Source of the DNA: Streptomyces resistomycificus
Lineage (GTDB): Bacteria; Actinomycetota; Actinomycetes; Streptomycetales; Streptomycetaceae
DNA length: 64,000 nucleotides
Assembly: GCF_001514265.1 (NCBI RefSeq)
Contig: NZ_KQ948990.1
Span: 837,967-901,966, forward strand
Direction of reading: 5' to 3'
Shown: in pieces, positions 27,278 through 36,978 of the stretch
How the letters are laid out: the number at the start of each line of letters is the position of its first letter
Position numbering within the stretch: position 1 is the stretch's first letter
Position numbers and translations under genes: made by a program
Notes under the pieces: generated by a model
Told to the model about the DNA's origin: nothing
The model's database searches: none
What the model saw: the letters and a program-made list of their open reading frames with translations, nothing else

Positions 27278-30200
27278 TTACGCCTCGAAGACCTCACGCA
27301 CCAACTGCTCCTGCTCGGCCTGGTGCCGCTTCGCGGAGCCGACCGCCGGCGAGGAGCCGTGCGGGCGGGAGATGCGACGCAGGCGCTCCCCGTGGGGGAC
27401 GTCCGCGCCGACCGCCAGGTCGAGGTGGTCGATGAGGTTGAGGGCGATGAACGGCCAGGCACCCTGGTTGGCCGGTTCCTCCTGGGCCCAGAGGTACTTC
27501 TCGGCGTTCGGGTACTTGGCGATCTCGGCCTGGAGCTCGGCACCCGGCAGCGGGTACAGGCGCTCGATGCGGATGATCGCGGTGTCCGTCACGCCGCGCT
27601 TCTGACGCTCGGCGTCGAGGTCGTAGTAGACCTTGCCGGCGCAGAAGACGACCTTCTTGACCGCGGCCGGGTCGACCGACGCGTCGCCGATGACCGGGCG
27701 GAACTGGCCGCTCGTGAACTCCTCCGCCTTCGAGGCCGCGGCCTTGAGGCGCAGCATCGACTTCGGGGTGAAGACGATCAGCGGCTTGTGGTGCGGGTTG
27801 TGCACCTGCCAGCGCAGAAGGTGGAAGTAGTTCGACGGGAGCGTGGGCATCGCGACCGTCATGTTGTTCTGGGCGCAGAGCTGGAGGAACCGCTCGACGC
27901 GGGCCGAGGAGTGGTCCGGGCCCTGGCCCTCGTAGCCGTGGGGCAGGAGGAGCGTGACGCCGCTCGTCTGGCCCCACTTCTGCTCGGCCGCCGAGATGTA
28001 CTCGTCGACCACCGTCTGTGCGCCGTTGACGAAGTCGCCGAACTGCGCCTCCCACATCACCAGCGCGTCGGGGCGGGCCAGCGAGTAGCCGTACTCGAAG
28101 CCCATGACCGCGTACTCGGACAGCAGGGAGTTGTAGACGTTGTAGCGCGACTGGTCCTCGGCGAGGTACTGGAGCGGGGTGTGCTCCTCGCCCGTCTCAC
28201 GGTCGATGAGGACCGCGTGGCGCTGACCGAAGGTGCCCCGCTGGGAGTCCTGGCCGGACAGCCGGACCGGGGTGCCCTCCAGGAGGAGGGAGCCGACCGC
28301 GAGGGTCTCGCCCATGCCCCAGTCGATGGTGCCGTCCTCGACCATCGACGCCCGGCGCTGCAGCTGGGGCAGCAGACGCGGGTGCACGTGGAAGTAGTCG
28401 GGGATGTTGACCTGCGACTCGGCGATCCGCTTCACGACCTCCGTGGAGATCGCGGTGTTCACGGCGACCGGGAACTCCGCCTGCGGGTCGGACACCGGAC
28501 CCGTGCTCGGCTGGGCGGTGACGGCCTCGCGGACCTCCGTGAAGACCTTCTCCAGCTGACCCTGGTAGTCCTGCAGGGCCTGCTCGGCCTCTTCCAGGGT
28601 GATGTCGCCGCGACCGATCAGGGACTCGGTGTACAGCTTGCGCACCGAGCGCTTCTTGTCGATCAGGTCGTACATCAGCGGCTGCGTGAACGCCGGGTTG
28701 TCCGACTCGTTGTGACCGCGGCGGCGGTAGCAGATGAGGTCGATCACGACGTCCTTGTTGAACGCCTGGCGGAACTCGAAGGCCAGGCGCGCGACGCGGA
28801 CGACCGCCTCGGGGTCGTCGCCGTTCACGTGGAAGATCGGGGCCTCGATCATGCGGGCCACGTCCGTGGCGTACATCGAGGACCGCGACGACTCGGGAGC
28901 CGCCGTGAAACCGACCTGGTTGTTGATGACGATGTGGACCGTGCCGCCGGTGCGGTAGCCGCGCAGCTGCGACATGTTCAGGGTCTCGGCCACCACGCCC
29001 TGGCCCGCGAAGGCCGCGTCGCCGTGCAGGGCGACGGGGAGGACGGTGAAGTCCGTGCCGCCCTTGTTGATGATGTCCTGCTTGGCCCGGGCGATGCCCT
29101 CGATGACCGGGTCGACCGTCTCCAGGTGGGACGGGTTCGCGGCCAGCGAGACCTTGATCTGCTCGCCGTCCAGGCCCGTGAAGGTGCCCTCGGCGCCCAG
29201 GTGGTACTTCACGTCGCCGGAGCCGTGCATCGACTTCGGGTCGAGGTTGCCCTCGAACTCCCGGAAGATCTGCGCGTACGACTTGCCGACGATGTTGGCG
29301 AGGACGTTGAGGCGGCCGCGGTGGGCCATGCCGATGACGACCTCGTCGAGGCGGGACTCGGCGGCCGAGTCCAGCACCGCGTCGAGCAGCGGGATGACGG
29401 ACTCGCCGCCCTCCAGGGAGAAGCGCTTCTGCCCGACGTACTTCGTCTGCAGGAACGTCTCGAAGGCCTCCGCGGCGTTCAGCCGGCGCAGGATGCGCAG
29501 CTGCTCCTCGCGCTCCGGCTTGGTGTGCGCGCGCTCGATGCGGTCCTGGATCCACTTGCGCTGCTTCGGGTCCTGGATGTGCATGAACTCGACGCCGGTG
29601 GTGCGGCAGTACGAGTCGCGCAGCACGCCGAGGATGTCGCGCAGCTTCATCAGGGACTTGCCGGCGAAGCCGCCGACCGCGAACTCGCGCTCCAGGTCCC
29701 ACAGCGTGAGCCCGTGCTCGGTGATGTCCAGGTCGGGGTGCTTGCGCTGGCGGTACTCCAGCGGGTCGGTGTCGGCCATGACGTGGCCGCGGACCCGGTA
29801 GGAGTGGATCAGCTCGAAGACCCGGGCGGCCTTGGTGACGTCGTCGTCGTGGCTGGCGTCGATGTCCTTGAGCCAGCGGACCGGCTCGTAGGGGATGCGC
29901 AGCGCCTCGAAGATGTCGTCGTAGAAGCCGTTCTCGCCGAGGAGGTAGTTGGCGACGACGCGCAGGAACTCGCCGGAGGCGGCGCCCTGGATCACCCGGT
30001 GGTCGTAGGTCGACGTGAGCGTCATGACCTTCGAGATGCCGAGCTTGTTCAGGGTGTCCTGGGAGGTGCCCTGGAACTCCGCCGGGTAGTCCATCGAGCC
30101 GACGCCCATGATGACCGACTGTCCGGGCATCAGACGCGGGACGGAGTGCACGGTGCCGAGGCCGCCGGGGTTGGTCAGGGAGACCGTGACGCCGGTGAAG

Positions 30201-31090
30201 TCGTCCATCGTCAGCTTGCCGTCGCGGGCGCGGCGGACGATGTCCTCGTAGGCCTGCCAGAACTCGAAGAAGTTCAGCGTCTCGGCCTTCTTGATGCCGG
30301 CGACGACGAGCTGGCGGTCGCCGTTGGGCTTCACCAGGTCGATGGCGAGGCCGAAGTTGACGTGCTCCGGCTTGACCAGGGTCGGCTTGCCGTCCTTCTC
30401 CACGAAGGAGTAGTTCATGGACGGCATGGCCTTGATGGCCTGCACCATCGCGTAGCCGATGAGGTGGGTGAAGGAGATCTTCCCGCCCCGGGCGCGCTTC
30501 AGGTGGTTGTTGATGACGATGCGGTTGTCGAAGAGCAGCTTCACCGGGACCGCGCGCACGGACGTGGCCGTGGGGACCTCGATGGAGGCGTTCATGTTCT
30601 TCGCGACCGCGGCGGCCGGGCCGCGCAGTGTCACGAACTCCGGCCCCTCGGGGGACGCGGCGGCAGGCTCGGCCTTCGGCTTGGCGGCGGCCGGCTTAGC
30701 GGCCGGAGCCGGAGCCTTGGCCGGAGCCGGTGCGGCGGCCTGCGCGGGCGCCGGAGCGGCGGCCGCGGGCTTGGCGGCCACGGGAGCCGGAGCGGCCGGA
30801 GCCGGAGCGGGCGCCTGGGCCGGCGGGGCGGCCTGCGCGGGCGGGGCGGTGGTGGTCTCTGCGGCCCCCGCGGCCGCAGTACCCGCCGGAGCCGAGGCGG
30901 CGGCCGCCCCGGGCTTGTAGTCGGCGAAGAAGTCCCACCAGGCTCGGTCTACGGAATTCGGGTCCTGGAGGTACTGCTGATAGATCTCGTCGACGAGCCA
31001 CTCGTTGGGACCGAAGGCCGCTGCGGGATTCTTGCCCGCTTGGTCTGCGTCGGTCGAGATGCTCGAGTTACTGGGGGACTGTGGCGACAC
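27278..31090 (-). CDS. kgd: Multifunctional 2-oxoglutarate dehydrogenase E1 / E2 (Kgd type)
   Basis: TCA-cycle enzyme of 1270 residues that decarboxylates 2-oxoglutarate and, as the E1o/E2o fusion of actinobacteria, transfers the succinyl group. Order: E1 N-terminal helix ([19 protein letters not shown], residues 25-45); Ala/Pro-rich linker to about 140; E2-type acyltransferase domain (about 145-400, active-site [11 protein letters not shown]); then the thiamine-diphosphate E1 core ([17 protein letters not shown], the cofactor site from [18 protein letters not shown] to [20 protein letters not shown]) and C-terminal domain. There is no lipoyl domain, as in mycobacterial Kgd. GTG 31090 starts [10 protein letters not shown], close to homologue N-termini; the frame extends further but without family likeness. 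A FHA protein such as GarA/OdhI usually regulates it. Confidence 0.95.
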   Translation of the reverse strand: MSPQSPSNSSISTDADQAGKNPAAAFGPNEWLVDEIYQQYLQDPNSVDRAWWDFFADYKPGAAAASAPAGTAAAGAAETTTAPPAQAAPPAQAPAPAPAAPAPVAAKPAAAAPAPAQAAAPAPAKAPAPAAKPAAAKPKAEPAAASPEGPEFVTLRGPAAAVAKNMNASIEVPTATSVRAVPVKLLFDNRIVINNHLKRARGGKISFTHLIGYAMVQAIKAMPSMNYSFVEKDGKPTLVKPEHVNFGLAIDLVKPNGDRQLVVAGIKKAETLNFFEFWQAYEDIVRRARDGKLTMDDFTGVTVSLTNPGGLGTVHSVPRLMPGQSVIMGVGSMDYPAEFQGTSQDTLNKLGISKVMTLTSTYDHRVIQGAASGEFLRVVANYLLGENGFYDDIFEALRIPYEPVRWLKDIDASHDDDVTKAARVFELIHSYRVRGHVMADTDPLEYRQRKHPDLDITEHGLTLWDLEREFAVGGFAGKSLMKLRDILGVLRDSYCRTTGVEFMHIQDPKQRKWIQDRIERAHTKPEREEQLRILRRLNAAEAFETFLQTKYVGQKRFSLEGGESVIPLLDAVLDSAAESRLDEVVIGMAHRGRLNVLANIVGKSYAQIFREFEGNLDPKSMHGSGDVKYHLGAEGTFTGLDGEQIKVSLAANPSHLETVDPVIEGIARAKQDIINKGGTDFTVLPVALHGDAAFAGQGVVAETLNMSQLRGYRTGGTVHIVINNQVGFTAAPESSRSSMYATDVARMIEAPIFHVNGDDPEAVVRVARLAFEFRQAFNKDVVIDLICYRRRGHNESDNPAFTQPLMYDLIDKKRSVRKLYTESLIGRGDITLEEAEQALQDYQGQLEKVFTEVREAVTAQPSTGPVSDPQAEFPVAVNTAISTEVVKRIAESQVNIPDYFHVHPRLLPQLQRRASMVEDGTIDWGMGETLAVGSLLLEGTPVRLSGQDSQRGTFGQRHAVLIDRETGEEHTPLQYLAEDQSRYNVYNSLLSEYAVMGFEYGYSLARPDALVMWEAQFGDFVNGAQTVVDEYISAAEQKWGQTSGVTLLLPHGYEGQGPDHSSARVERFLQLCAQNNMTVAMPTLPSNYFHLLRWQVHNPHHKPLIVFTPKSMLRLKAAASKAEEFTSGQFRPVIGDASVDPAAVKKVVFCAGKVYYDLDAERQKRGVTDTAIIRIERLYPLPGAELQAEIAKYPNAEKYLWAQEEPANQGAWPFIALNLIDHLDLAVGADVPHGERLRRISRPHGSSPAVGSAKRHQAEQEQLVREVFEA

Positions 31091-31371
31091 GGCGGCAACC
31101 GCCCTCTTCCGCTTCACAAGGTGATGGACAGCGGGAATAAAGGCTACGCCTCCAAGACCGGGTAGGTCAGGCCGGGCCCGTCCATCGTCGTGTAAGTCAC
31201 ATGAAACTGCGTGTTTCGGGGGTGGAAATGGCGGGAAACAAGCGTGGTTCCGCTTCTTCCGGGATGCGCGGAGCGGGCCTCGACGCGACGACGGCGCGGG
31301 CCTGTGCCTGATCACACGTGTCCGTCAGTACGGACGAGCGTGGATCTTGTGGCTCCGCTTCGAACTTTACG

Positions 31372-32474
31372 TCAACTTGGCAGAGATGGAAGGCCCGGAA
31401 GACTGATGAGAATCCGGCAGCCCCGCTCGGATTCGGCCACACCGATCCGGCCGCCGTGCAGATCCACCGCCCAGCGGGCGATCGCCAGGCCGAGGCCCGT
31501 ACCGCCGTCGCTGCCGGGCCCGTGCGGCCGGCTCACGCTGCCGCGGTTGAACCGCTCGAAGACCCGGTGCCACTCCGACCGGGGGATGCCGGGGCCCTCG
31601 TCGAGAACCTCCAGCTCGAGCGACTCGGGAAGGGCCCCGCGCCGCGCCCTGACCGTCACCCGGCCGTGCGGCGGGCTGTGCTTGACCGCGTTGTCGATGA
31701 GATTCGCCACCACCTGGTGGATCCGCTCCGGATCGGCGTGCGCGGTCAGCTCCGGAGGGGTCACGTCGAGGTGCAGATGGACGTCCGTGCGCGTGTGGCT
31801 GCCGGACCCGGAGGCGATGCCGGCCCGCGCCGAGGCGACCATGTTGGCCTCCTTCAGCACCCCCGACAGGTAGGGCCACACCTCGAAGCGCCGCCTGCGC
31901 AGCGGTACGACCCCGTTGTCCAGCCTGGACAGGTCGAGGAGCGTCTCCACCAGACGCCCCAGGCGCTCGGTCTGCTTCAGGGCCGTCCGCATCGTCTCGG
32001 GGTCGGCCTCCGTGACGCCGTCGACGATGTTCTCCAAAACCGCCCGGAGGCCCGCGATCGGTGTGCGCAGCTCGTGCGAGACATTCGCCACGAGCTCCTT
32101 GCGCTGCCGCTCCTGGGCCTCCAGGTCGTCCGCCATGCGGTTGATCGTCTGGGCCAGGTCGCCGAGCTCGTCCCGCCGGTTCTCGCGGACGCGGCGGGTG
32201 TAGTCGCCGTGCGAGATCGACCGGGCCACCGCGTTCATCTCGTCCAGCGGTGCGGTGAGCGAATGCGCCACGAACTGCGTAATCAGCAGCGTGGCGATCA
32301 TCGAGAAGACCGTGATGAAGCGCAGTTCCGTCTTCGTGTGCACCGCGATCATGAGCAGACCGGTGGTGATCAGCACCGAGATGACGACCAGGGCGCCGAG
32401 CTTGGTCTTGACCGAGAACGGGCGTACACCGCCCCAGGGATCCCCGGGGCGTCTTGGTGCGGCCGGCCCCTCGC

Positions 32475-32478
<4 letters not shown>
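31372..32478 (-). CDS. Two-component sensor histidine kinase
   Basis: Membrane kinase of 368 residues. Two hydrophobic segments (LGALVVISVLITTGLLMIAV and FITVFSMIATLLITQFVA) are separated by only a few residues, so there is almost no external sensor domain. HAMP is at residues about 75-130. The phosphoacceptor is in VANVSHELRTPIAGLRA, with N-box NLIDNAVKH and G-boxes DEGPGIP and GGTGLGLAIARW. The ATG at 32478 overlaps the regulator stop by ATGA. It may sense a membrane or cytoplasmic cue. Confidence 0.94.
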
Positions 32479-33212
<734 letters not shown>

Positions 33213-33336
33213 CGCCCGCCCCTGAGGTGTGCAATTCCGGAACCAGTGGGGTGATCCCTTGTCTGCGCATGACTGCGCTTGACGCTTGAATGATCGGCGT
33301 CAGGGAAGCAGAGTACGGGGAGTCACCTCGGCTTTG

Positions 33337-34014
33337 CTATCCAGGTCGGACGGCGAGATGCACCACGTCCGGAACGCCCCGGGCAACCGGGATCTCTTCG
33401 GTACGCACCTGTTGGAACCCGGCATTCCATAGGGATCCCTCGAATTCCGGAGAGGGCTGGGCCGACCACACCGCCAGTACCCCGCCTGGCCTCAACGCCC
33501 TTGCGCAGCTTGCGAGTCCGGCCGCGGTGTACAGCCCGCCGTTGCCCTCCGTGACCGTCCAGTCGGGCCCGTTGTCGATGTCCAGGCACAGCGCGTCGAA
33601 CGTGTCGCATCTCTCATTGACGAATGCGACTAGATCCGTTTCCACAATTTCGGTGCGGGGGTCGGCGAGGGCCCGCTCCGACAGCGTGGCCAGCGGCCCG
33701 CGACGGTGCCAGTCGATGATCGCCCGCTCCCGCTCGACCACCGTGATCCGGCCCCAGCGGGGATCGGCCGCGGCGTGCGCCAGTGAGAAGCCGACGCCGA
33801 GGCCGCCGATGAGCACGCTCGGCCCGGTGCGGCCGTCGAGCGCGTCGAGGGCGGCGTCCACGAGCCGCCGCTCGGAGCGGCCGTCGGAGGTGTCCATGAG
33901 GAAGCAGCCGTTGGCGATGATCTGCAGTAACTCGCCGTGCCTGCGCAGCACGACCTCGCCGTGCGGGCCCTCACGGCGGTCCAGGACTTCGGGGATGTCG
34001 TACGAGGTGGGCAT
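33337..34014 (-). CDS. Spermidine-synthase-like methyltransferase-fold protein
   Basis: Protein of 225 residues with a Rossmann core similar to spermidine synthase (LIGGLGVGFSLAHAA, then ITVVERERAIIDWH and DALCLDIDNGPDW). The polyamine-binding residues and N-terminal tetramer strand of true spermidine synthases are reduced, so the substrate is uncertain. ATG 34014 starts MPTSYDIPEVLD; the frame upstream is a shadow of the rhomboid-like gene. It is divergent from that gene with 145 bp between starts. Confidence 0.82.
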   Translation of the reverse strand: MPTSYDIPEVLDRREGPHGEVVLRRHGELLQIIANGCFLMDTSDGRSERRLVDAALDALDGRTGPSVLIGGLGVGFSLAHAAADPRWGRITVVERERAIIDWHRRGPLATLSERALADPRTEIVETDLVAFVNERCDTFDALCLDIDNGPDWTVTEGNGGLYTAAGLASCARALRPGGVLAVWSAQPSPEFEGSLWNAGFQQVRTEEIPVARGVPDVVHLAVRPG

Positions 34015-34159
34015 CGGCCCATCCTGGCAGCCTGAAGCGGATCCGTGTGCGGTCGGTGTTCTTGAGAAGTGGCTGTGAATCGGCGTCGGGGTGGCGCGGG
34101 TCACAGACAGCGCCCCGGTGGGAAGCCAAGGGTGGGGTGAACGGAAGGAGCGCCTCACC

Positions 34160-35059
34160 GTGGAACGGAACGTGACGGTGGGTACGACGGGTTCCTCCCC
34201 GCCGGTGCCCGGGAGCGCGGCGGGGCAAGACGCCCCTGTGCCCGGCGTCTCCGGCCTGCTGGACGCGATGCCTGCCCAGAGAGGTGCCGCGCCCCGGGCC
34301 GCCCCCGCGCCGGTCACGCCGGCCGCCGCGGAACCCCGTGAACCCGGCCCCCGGTTCCGTTTCCGCCCCTGGTGCCTGCTGCCCACCCCCACCGGGACAC
34401 CCTTCACCTTCGGCTACGCCGCCGTCCTCGCCGTCACCTCCCTGGTCACCGAGTACGCCGACCCCGCCCTCGTGCACACCCTGCACCAGGCGTCCAGCAC
34501 CGATGTGGCGCACCTGGTGCGGACGCCCGTCCTCGTCCTGGTGGCCAGCGCGCTGTGGATCGCGGGCGGCGTCCTCTCGCCGTACGCGATCGGCTTCTTC
34601 TTCGTCCTGACCGCCCTTGAGCGTCGCATCGGCGGCCTGCGCACGGCCGGTGTCTTCCTGCTGGGGCATGTGCTCGCCACCCTCGCGACCGAGGTCCCGG
34701 TGGGGCTCGCGGTACTGGCGGGCCACCTGCCCGACAGTTCGCTGCACCGCCTCGACTACGGCGTCAGCTTCGGCGTCGCCACCTCGGTGGGCGCCCTGGC
34801 CGGCCTGCTCACCCCGTGGCTGCGCTGGCCGCTGCTGGCGCTGTTCGGCGGGATGCTGATCCTGGACCTGGTCGCCTTCACGGACCCGCTGACCAACTGG
34901 GGCCACCTGATCTCACTGACGATCGGCATCGCCACGTGGCCGGCGACGCGACGCCGGCACCGGACACGGGGGTCCGGGGGTTCGGTCCGCCCGGGCCGGG
35001 CCGCGGCGGGGAAAACGTGTCGCCCCCGGGGCGCGGCAGACCCTACCGTCGTCCCATGA
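34160..35059 (+). CDS. Rhomboid-like intramembrane protein
   Basis: Integral membrane protein of 299 residues. After a 75-residue Pro/Ala-rich N-terminus come about six transmembrane helices. The motif YGVSFGVATSVGA has a Ser in a GxSxG setting, and a His lies in the last helix (TNWGHLISLTIGI), the catalytic pair expected of rhomboid serine proteases. The fold is short and divergent, so activity is not certain. GTG 34160 has GGAAGGAG nine bases upstream. Its stop overlaps the MOSC gene start (ATGA). Confidence 0.75.
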   Translation: MERNVTVGTTGSSPPVPGSAAGQDAPVPGVSGLLDAMPAQRGAAPRAAPAPVTPAAAEPREPGPRFRFRPWCLLPTPTGTPFTFGYAAVLAVTSLVTEYADPALVHTLHQASSTDVAHLVRTPVLVLVASALWIAGGVLSPYAIGFFFVLTALERRIGGLRTAGVFLLGHVLATLATEVPVGLAVLAGHLPDSSLHRLDYGVSFGVATSVGALAGLLTPWLRWPLLALFGGMLILDLVAFTDPLTNWGHLISLTIGIATWPATRRRHRTRGSGGSVRPGRAAAGKTCRPRGAADPTVVP

Positions 35060-35706
35060 AGCTGCTCTCCGTCAACGTCGGCAGGCCCCGCCCCAACCCC
35101 TGGAAGGGGCTCGGCGCGACAGGCATCGACAAGCAGCCTGTCGAGGGCCCGGTCGCGGTCGTCGCCCCCGGCCCCAAGGGCACCGGCGCGGTCGGTCTCG
35201 CCGGCGACCGGGTCTACGACGTGAAGCACCACGGCGGCTTCGACCAGGCCGTCTACGCCTACGCCCGCGAGGATCTCGACGGATGGGAGGCCGAGTTGGG
35301 CAGGCCGCTCGCGGGCGGCGTCTTCGGGGAGAACCTCACGACCACCGGCCTCGACGTCAACGGCGCCCGGATCGGTGAGCGCTGGCGCATCGGGCCGGAC
35401 GTCGTCCTGGAGGTGTCGTGCGCGCGGATCCCGTGCGTGACGTTCCAGGGCTGGCTGGAGCGTGACGGTTGGCTCGGGCGCTTCACGCGGGCCGCGCGGC
35501 CGGGCGCGTATCTGCGCGTGATCGAGCCGGGGGACATCAGTGCCGCCGATCCGGTCGAGATCGTGCACCGGCCGGACCACGAGGTGACCGTCGCGCTCGT
35601 CTTCCGCGCGATGACCCTCGAACCGGAGCTGCTGCCACGGTTGCGGGCCGCCGACGCGCTGCCGGAGGAGATCAAGGACCTGGTCCGCAGGCGTACGACC
35701 GCCTAG
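35056..35706 (+). CDS. MOSC domain protein (YiiM-like)
   Basis: Protein of 216 residues with a MOSC domain, the molybdenum-cofactor sulfurase C-terminal fold. It shows GLAGDRVYDVKHHGGFDQAVYAYAREDL, the typical GGVFGENLTT, and the conserved Cys in ARIPCVTFQGWL. YiiM-type members reduce N-hydroxylated compounds with molybdenum cofactor. It overlaps the rhomboid-like gene by four bases, so the two are cotranscribed although no shared role is obvious. Confidence 0.9.
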   Translation: MKLLSVNVGRPRPNPWKGLGATGIDKQPVEGPVAVVAPGPKGTGAVGLAGDRVYDVKHHGGFDQAVYAYAREDLDGWEAELGRPLAGGVFGENLTTTGLDVNGARIGERWRIGPDVVLEVSCARIPCVTFQGWLERDGWLGRFTRAARPGAYLRVIEPGDISAADPVEIVHRPDHEVTVALVFRAMTLEPELLPRLRAADALPEEIKDLVRRRTTA

Positions 35707-35709
35707 GCC

Positions 35710-35726
35710 GTCCCCTCCAGGGGGAC
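35710..35726 (+). terminator. Small hairpin after the MOSC gene
   Basis: GTCCCC pairs with GGGGAC across loop TCCAG, four bases after the stop. The stem is only 6 bp. Confidence 0.35.
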
Positions 35727-35788
35727 CCTCCGCGCGCGTCGGACGACGGTTCGGGCGACGGACCGGACGACGGCGTCACCCGGCTGAG

Positions 35789-36139
35789 TCACCGCTCGTC
35801 GCGCAGGGCCTCCCGCAGCGACTTCGCGGTGGCGGTCGGGTCGTAGCCGTCGGGCACGCCCTCGACGAGGATGATGTCGCCCTGGATGTGCCGCGAGCGC
35901 AACGGTGCGATCTCCTGGTACTCAGGTGAGTCCCACCAGGCCCGCGCCTCCGTGATCCCGGGAAAACCGATCACCACGACGCTCCCGGGCCAGCTGCCTT
36001 CCTTCACCTCGTGCTGCGCGAAGTGCACGAGGAAGCGTCCGCCGTACGGCTCGAAGGTGGCGGGTATCCGCTCGACGTACTCGATGATCTCCGGGTGCGG
36101 CGCGGCCTCTTGCAGGTGGGCGATCGCGTAGGCGGGCAT
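35789..36139 (-). CDS. DUF1330 family protein
   Basis: Dimeric alpha-beta barrel protein of 116 residues. Motifs are YAIAHLQEAAPHPEIIEYVERIP, YGGRFLVHFAQHEVKEGSWPG and the family block VVVIGFPGITEARAWWDSPEYQ. Such proteins may be small-molecule enzymes or stress proteins; the function is unproven. ATG 36139 has AAGGACACC upstream. It is convergent with the MOSC gene. Confidence 0.88.
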   Translation of the reverse strand: MPAYAIAHLQEAAPHPEIIEYVERIPATFEPYGGRFLVHFAQHEVKEGSWPGSVVVIGFPGITEARAWWDSPEYQEIAPLRSRHIQGDIILVEGVPDGYDPTATAKSLREALRDER

Positions 36140-36257
36140 GGTGTCCTTCCGTCGGGTCGAACTCTCTGCGACGAGGATGGTATGCCCTGCGCTTGAGGGG
36201 CGGTGCTTGTGAACTCCGTTGCGGAGACAGGGCAGTTGCCGTGCGGTGGGCGGAGTG

Positions 36258-36845
36258 TCAGTCGTCGCCCCGCACGCGCGCGTGCAGGTGCTGGTCGTGC
36301 CGGCCGTCGGCGTGCAGCAGGGCGCCGCGCATGGTGCCCTCCAGGGTGAATCCGGCCTTCTCGGCGACTCGGCAGGACGCCGGGTTGGACACCGAGTGGC
36401 ACAGCGTGACGCGGTGCAGACCCAGGTCGTCCAGGGCCCACCGGGTGAGGCGACGCGCGGCCTGGACGGCGACCCCGCCACCGCGTCCGGCGGGCAGCAC
36501 CCAGTAGACGATCTCGGCACTGCCGCCACCGAGGTCGACGCCGATCCAGCCGGTCAGGCCCACGACCTCCCCGCCGCCCACCCGGGCGATCGCCCAGATC
36601 GCGCCGGTCTCCGCGGCCCAGCGCTCGTGCATGCGCTCCACGCGTGCGCGTGCCTGGTCGGGAGTCTGCTCCGGGAGCAGGTTCCAGTGGCTGATCGCAG
36701 GGTCCCGGCCGGCGGCGACGAGCGCGTCGGCGTCCGCGAGTCGCCACGGCCGCAGTTCCAGGCCGGTGCCGGGAAGGTCGAGGACCGGCTGGGCGTTGTC
36801 GGACATGCGGCCCGCGGGGACGACCGGAGGTATCGGAGCGATCAC
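36258..36845 (-). CDS. GNAT acetyltransferase, RimJ/RimL type
   Basis: Acetyltransferase of 195 residues resembling ribosomal-protein N-terminal acetyltransferases. It shows LELRPWRLADADALVAAG at the N-terminus, AEIVYWVLPAGRGGGVAVQAARRLTRWA as the acetyl-CoA motif and SVSNPASCRVAEKAGFTLEG near the end. GTG 36845 is used here; ATG 36806 (MSDNAQPV) is an equally possible start. It is divergent from lon with 133 bp between starts. Confidence 0.85.
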   Translation of the reverse strand: MIAPIPPVVPAGRMSDNAQPVLDLPGTGLELRPWRLADADALVAAGRDPAISHWNLLPEQTPDQARARVERMHERWAAETGAIWAIARVGGGEVVGLTGWIGVDLGGGSAEIVYWVLPAGRGGGVAVQAARRLTRWALDDLGLHRVTLCHSVSNPASCRVAEKAGFTLEGTMRGALLHADGRHDQHLHARVRGDD

Positions 36846-36887
36846 CGGCGCATCATGTCAGACCTGGTCAGAGGGCAGTTGGAGCGT

Positions 36888-36904
36888 GATCGCTGACAGC
36901 GAAC
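36888..36904 (+). promoter_or_regulatory. ClgR-type operator upstream of lon
   Basis: GATCGC-TGACA-GCGAAC matches the Streptomyces ClgR motif GTTCGC-N5-GCGAAC with one mismatch. ClgR activates clp and lon genes in S. lividans and S. coelicolor. Confidence 0.6.
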
Positions 36905-36937
36905 GCGCCTGGGGGAACATTCGGCGGCGCACGTGCA

Positions 36938-36956
36938 TTGAGTCGGCATAGCTCAA
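36938..36956 (+). promoter_or_regulatory. HAIR element (HspR operator) upstream of lon
   Basis: TTGAGT-N7-GCTCAA closely matches the HAIR consensus CTTGAGT-N7-ACTCAAG recognised by HspR. In Streptomyces lon belongs to the HspR regulon. The site lies 22 bp before the lon start codon, where a repressor would block transcription. Confidence 0.75.
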
Positions 36957-36978
36957 CTTGACTGCCGAAGGGGAGATC

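Noticed and set aside
26990..31165. A 1391-codon open frame on the plus strand opposite kgd
   Set aside because: It mirrors the third-position GC bias of the 2-oxoglutarate dehydrogenase gene. The translation is low-complexity Val/Arg/Leu/Asp with no domain, while the opposite strand has every Kgd motif.
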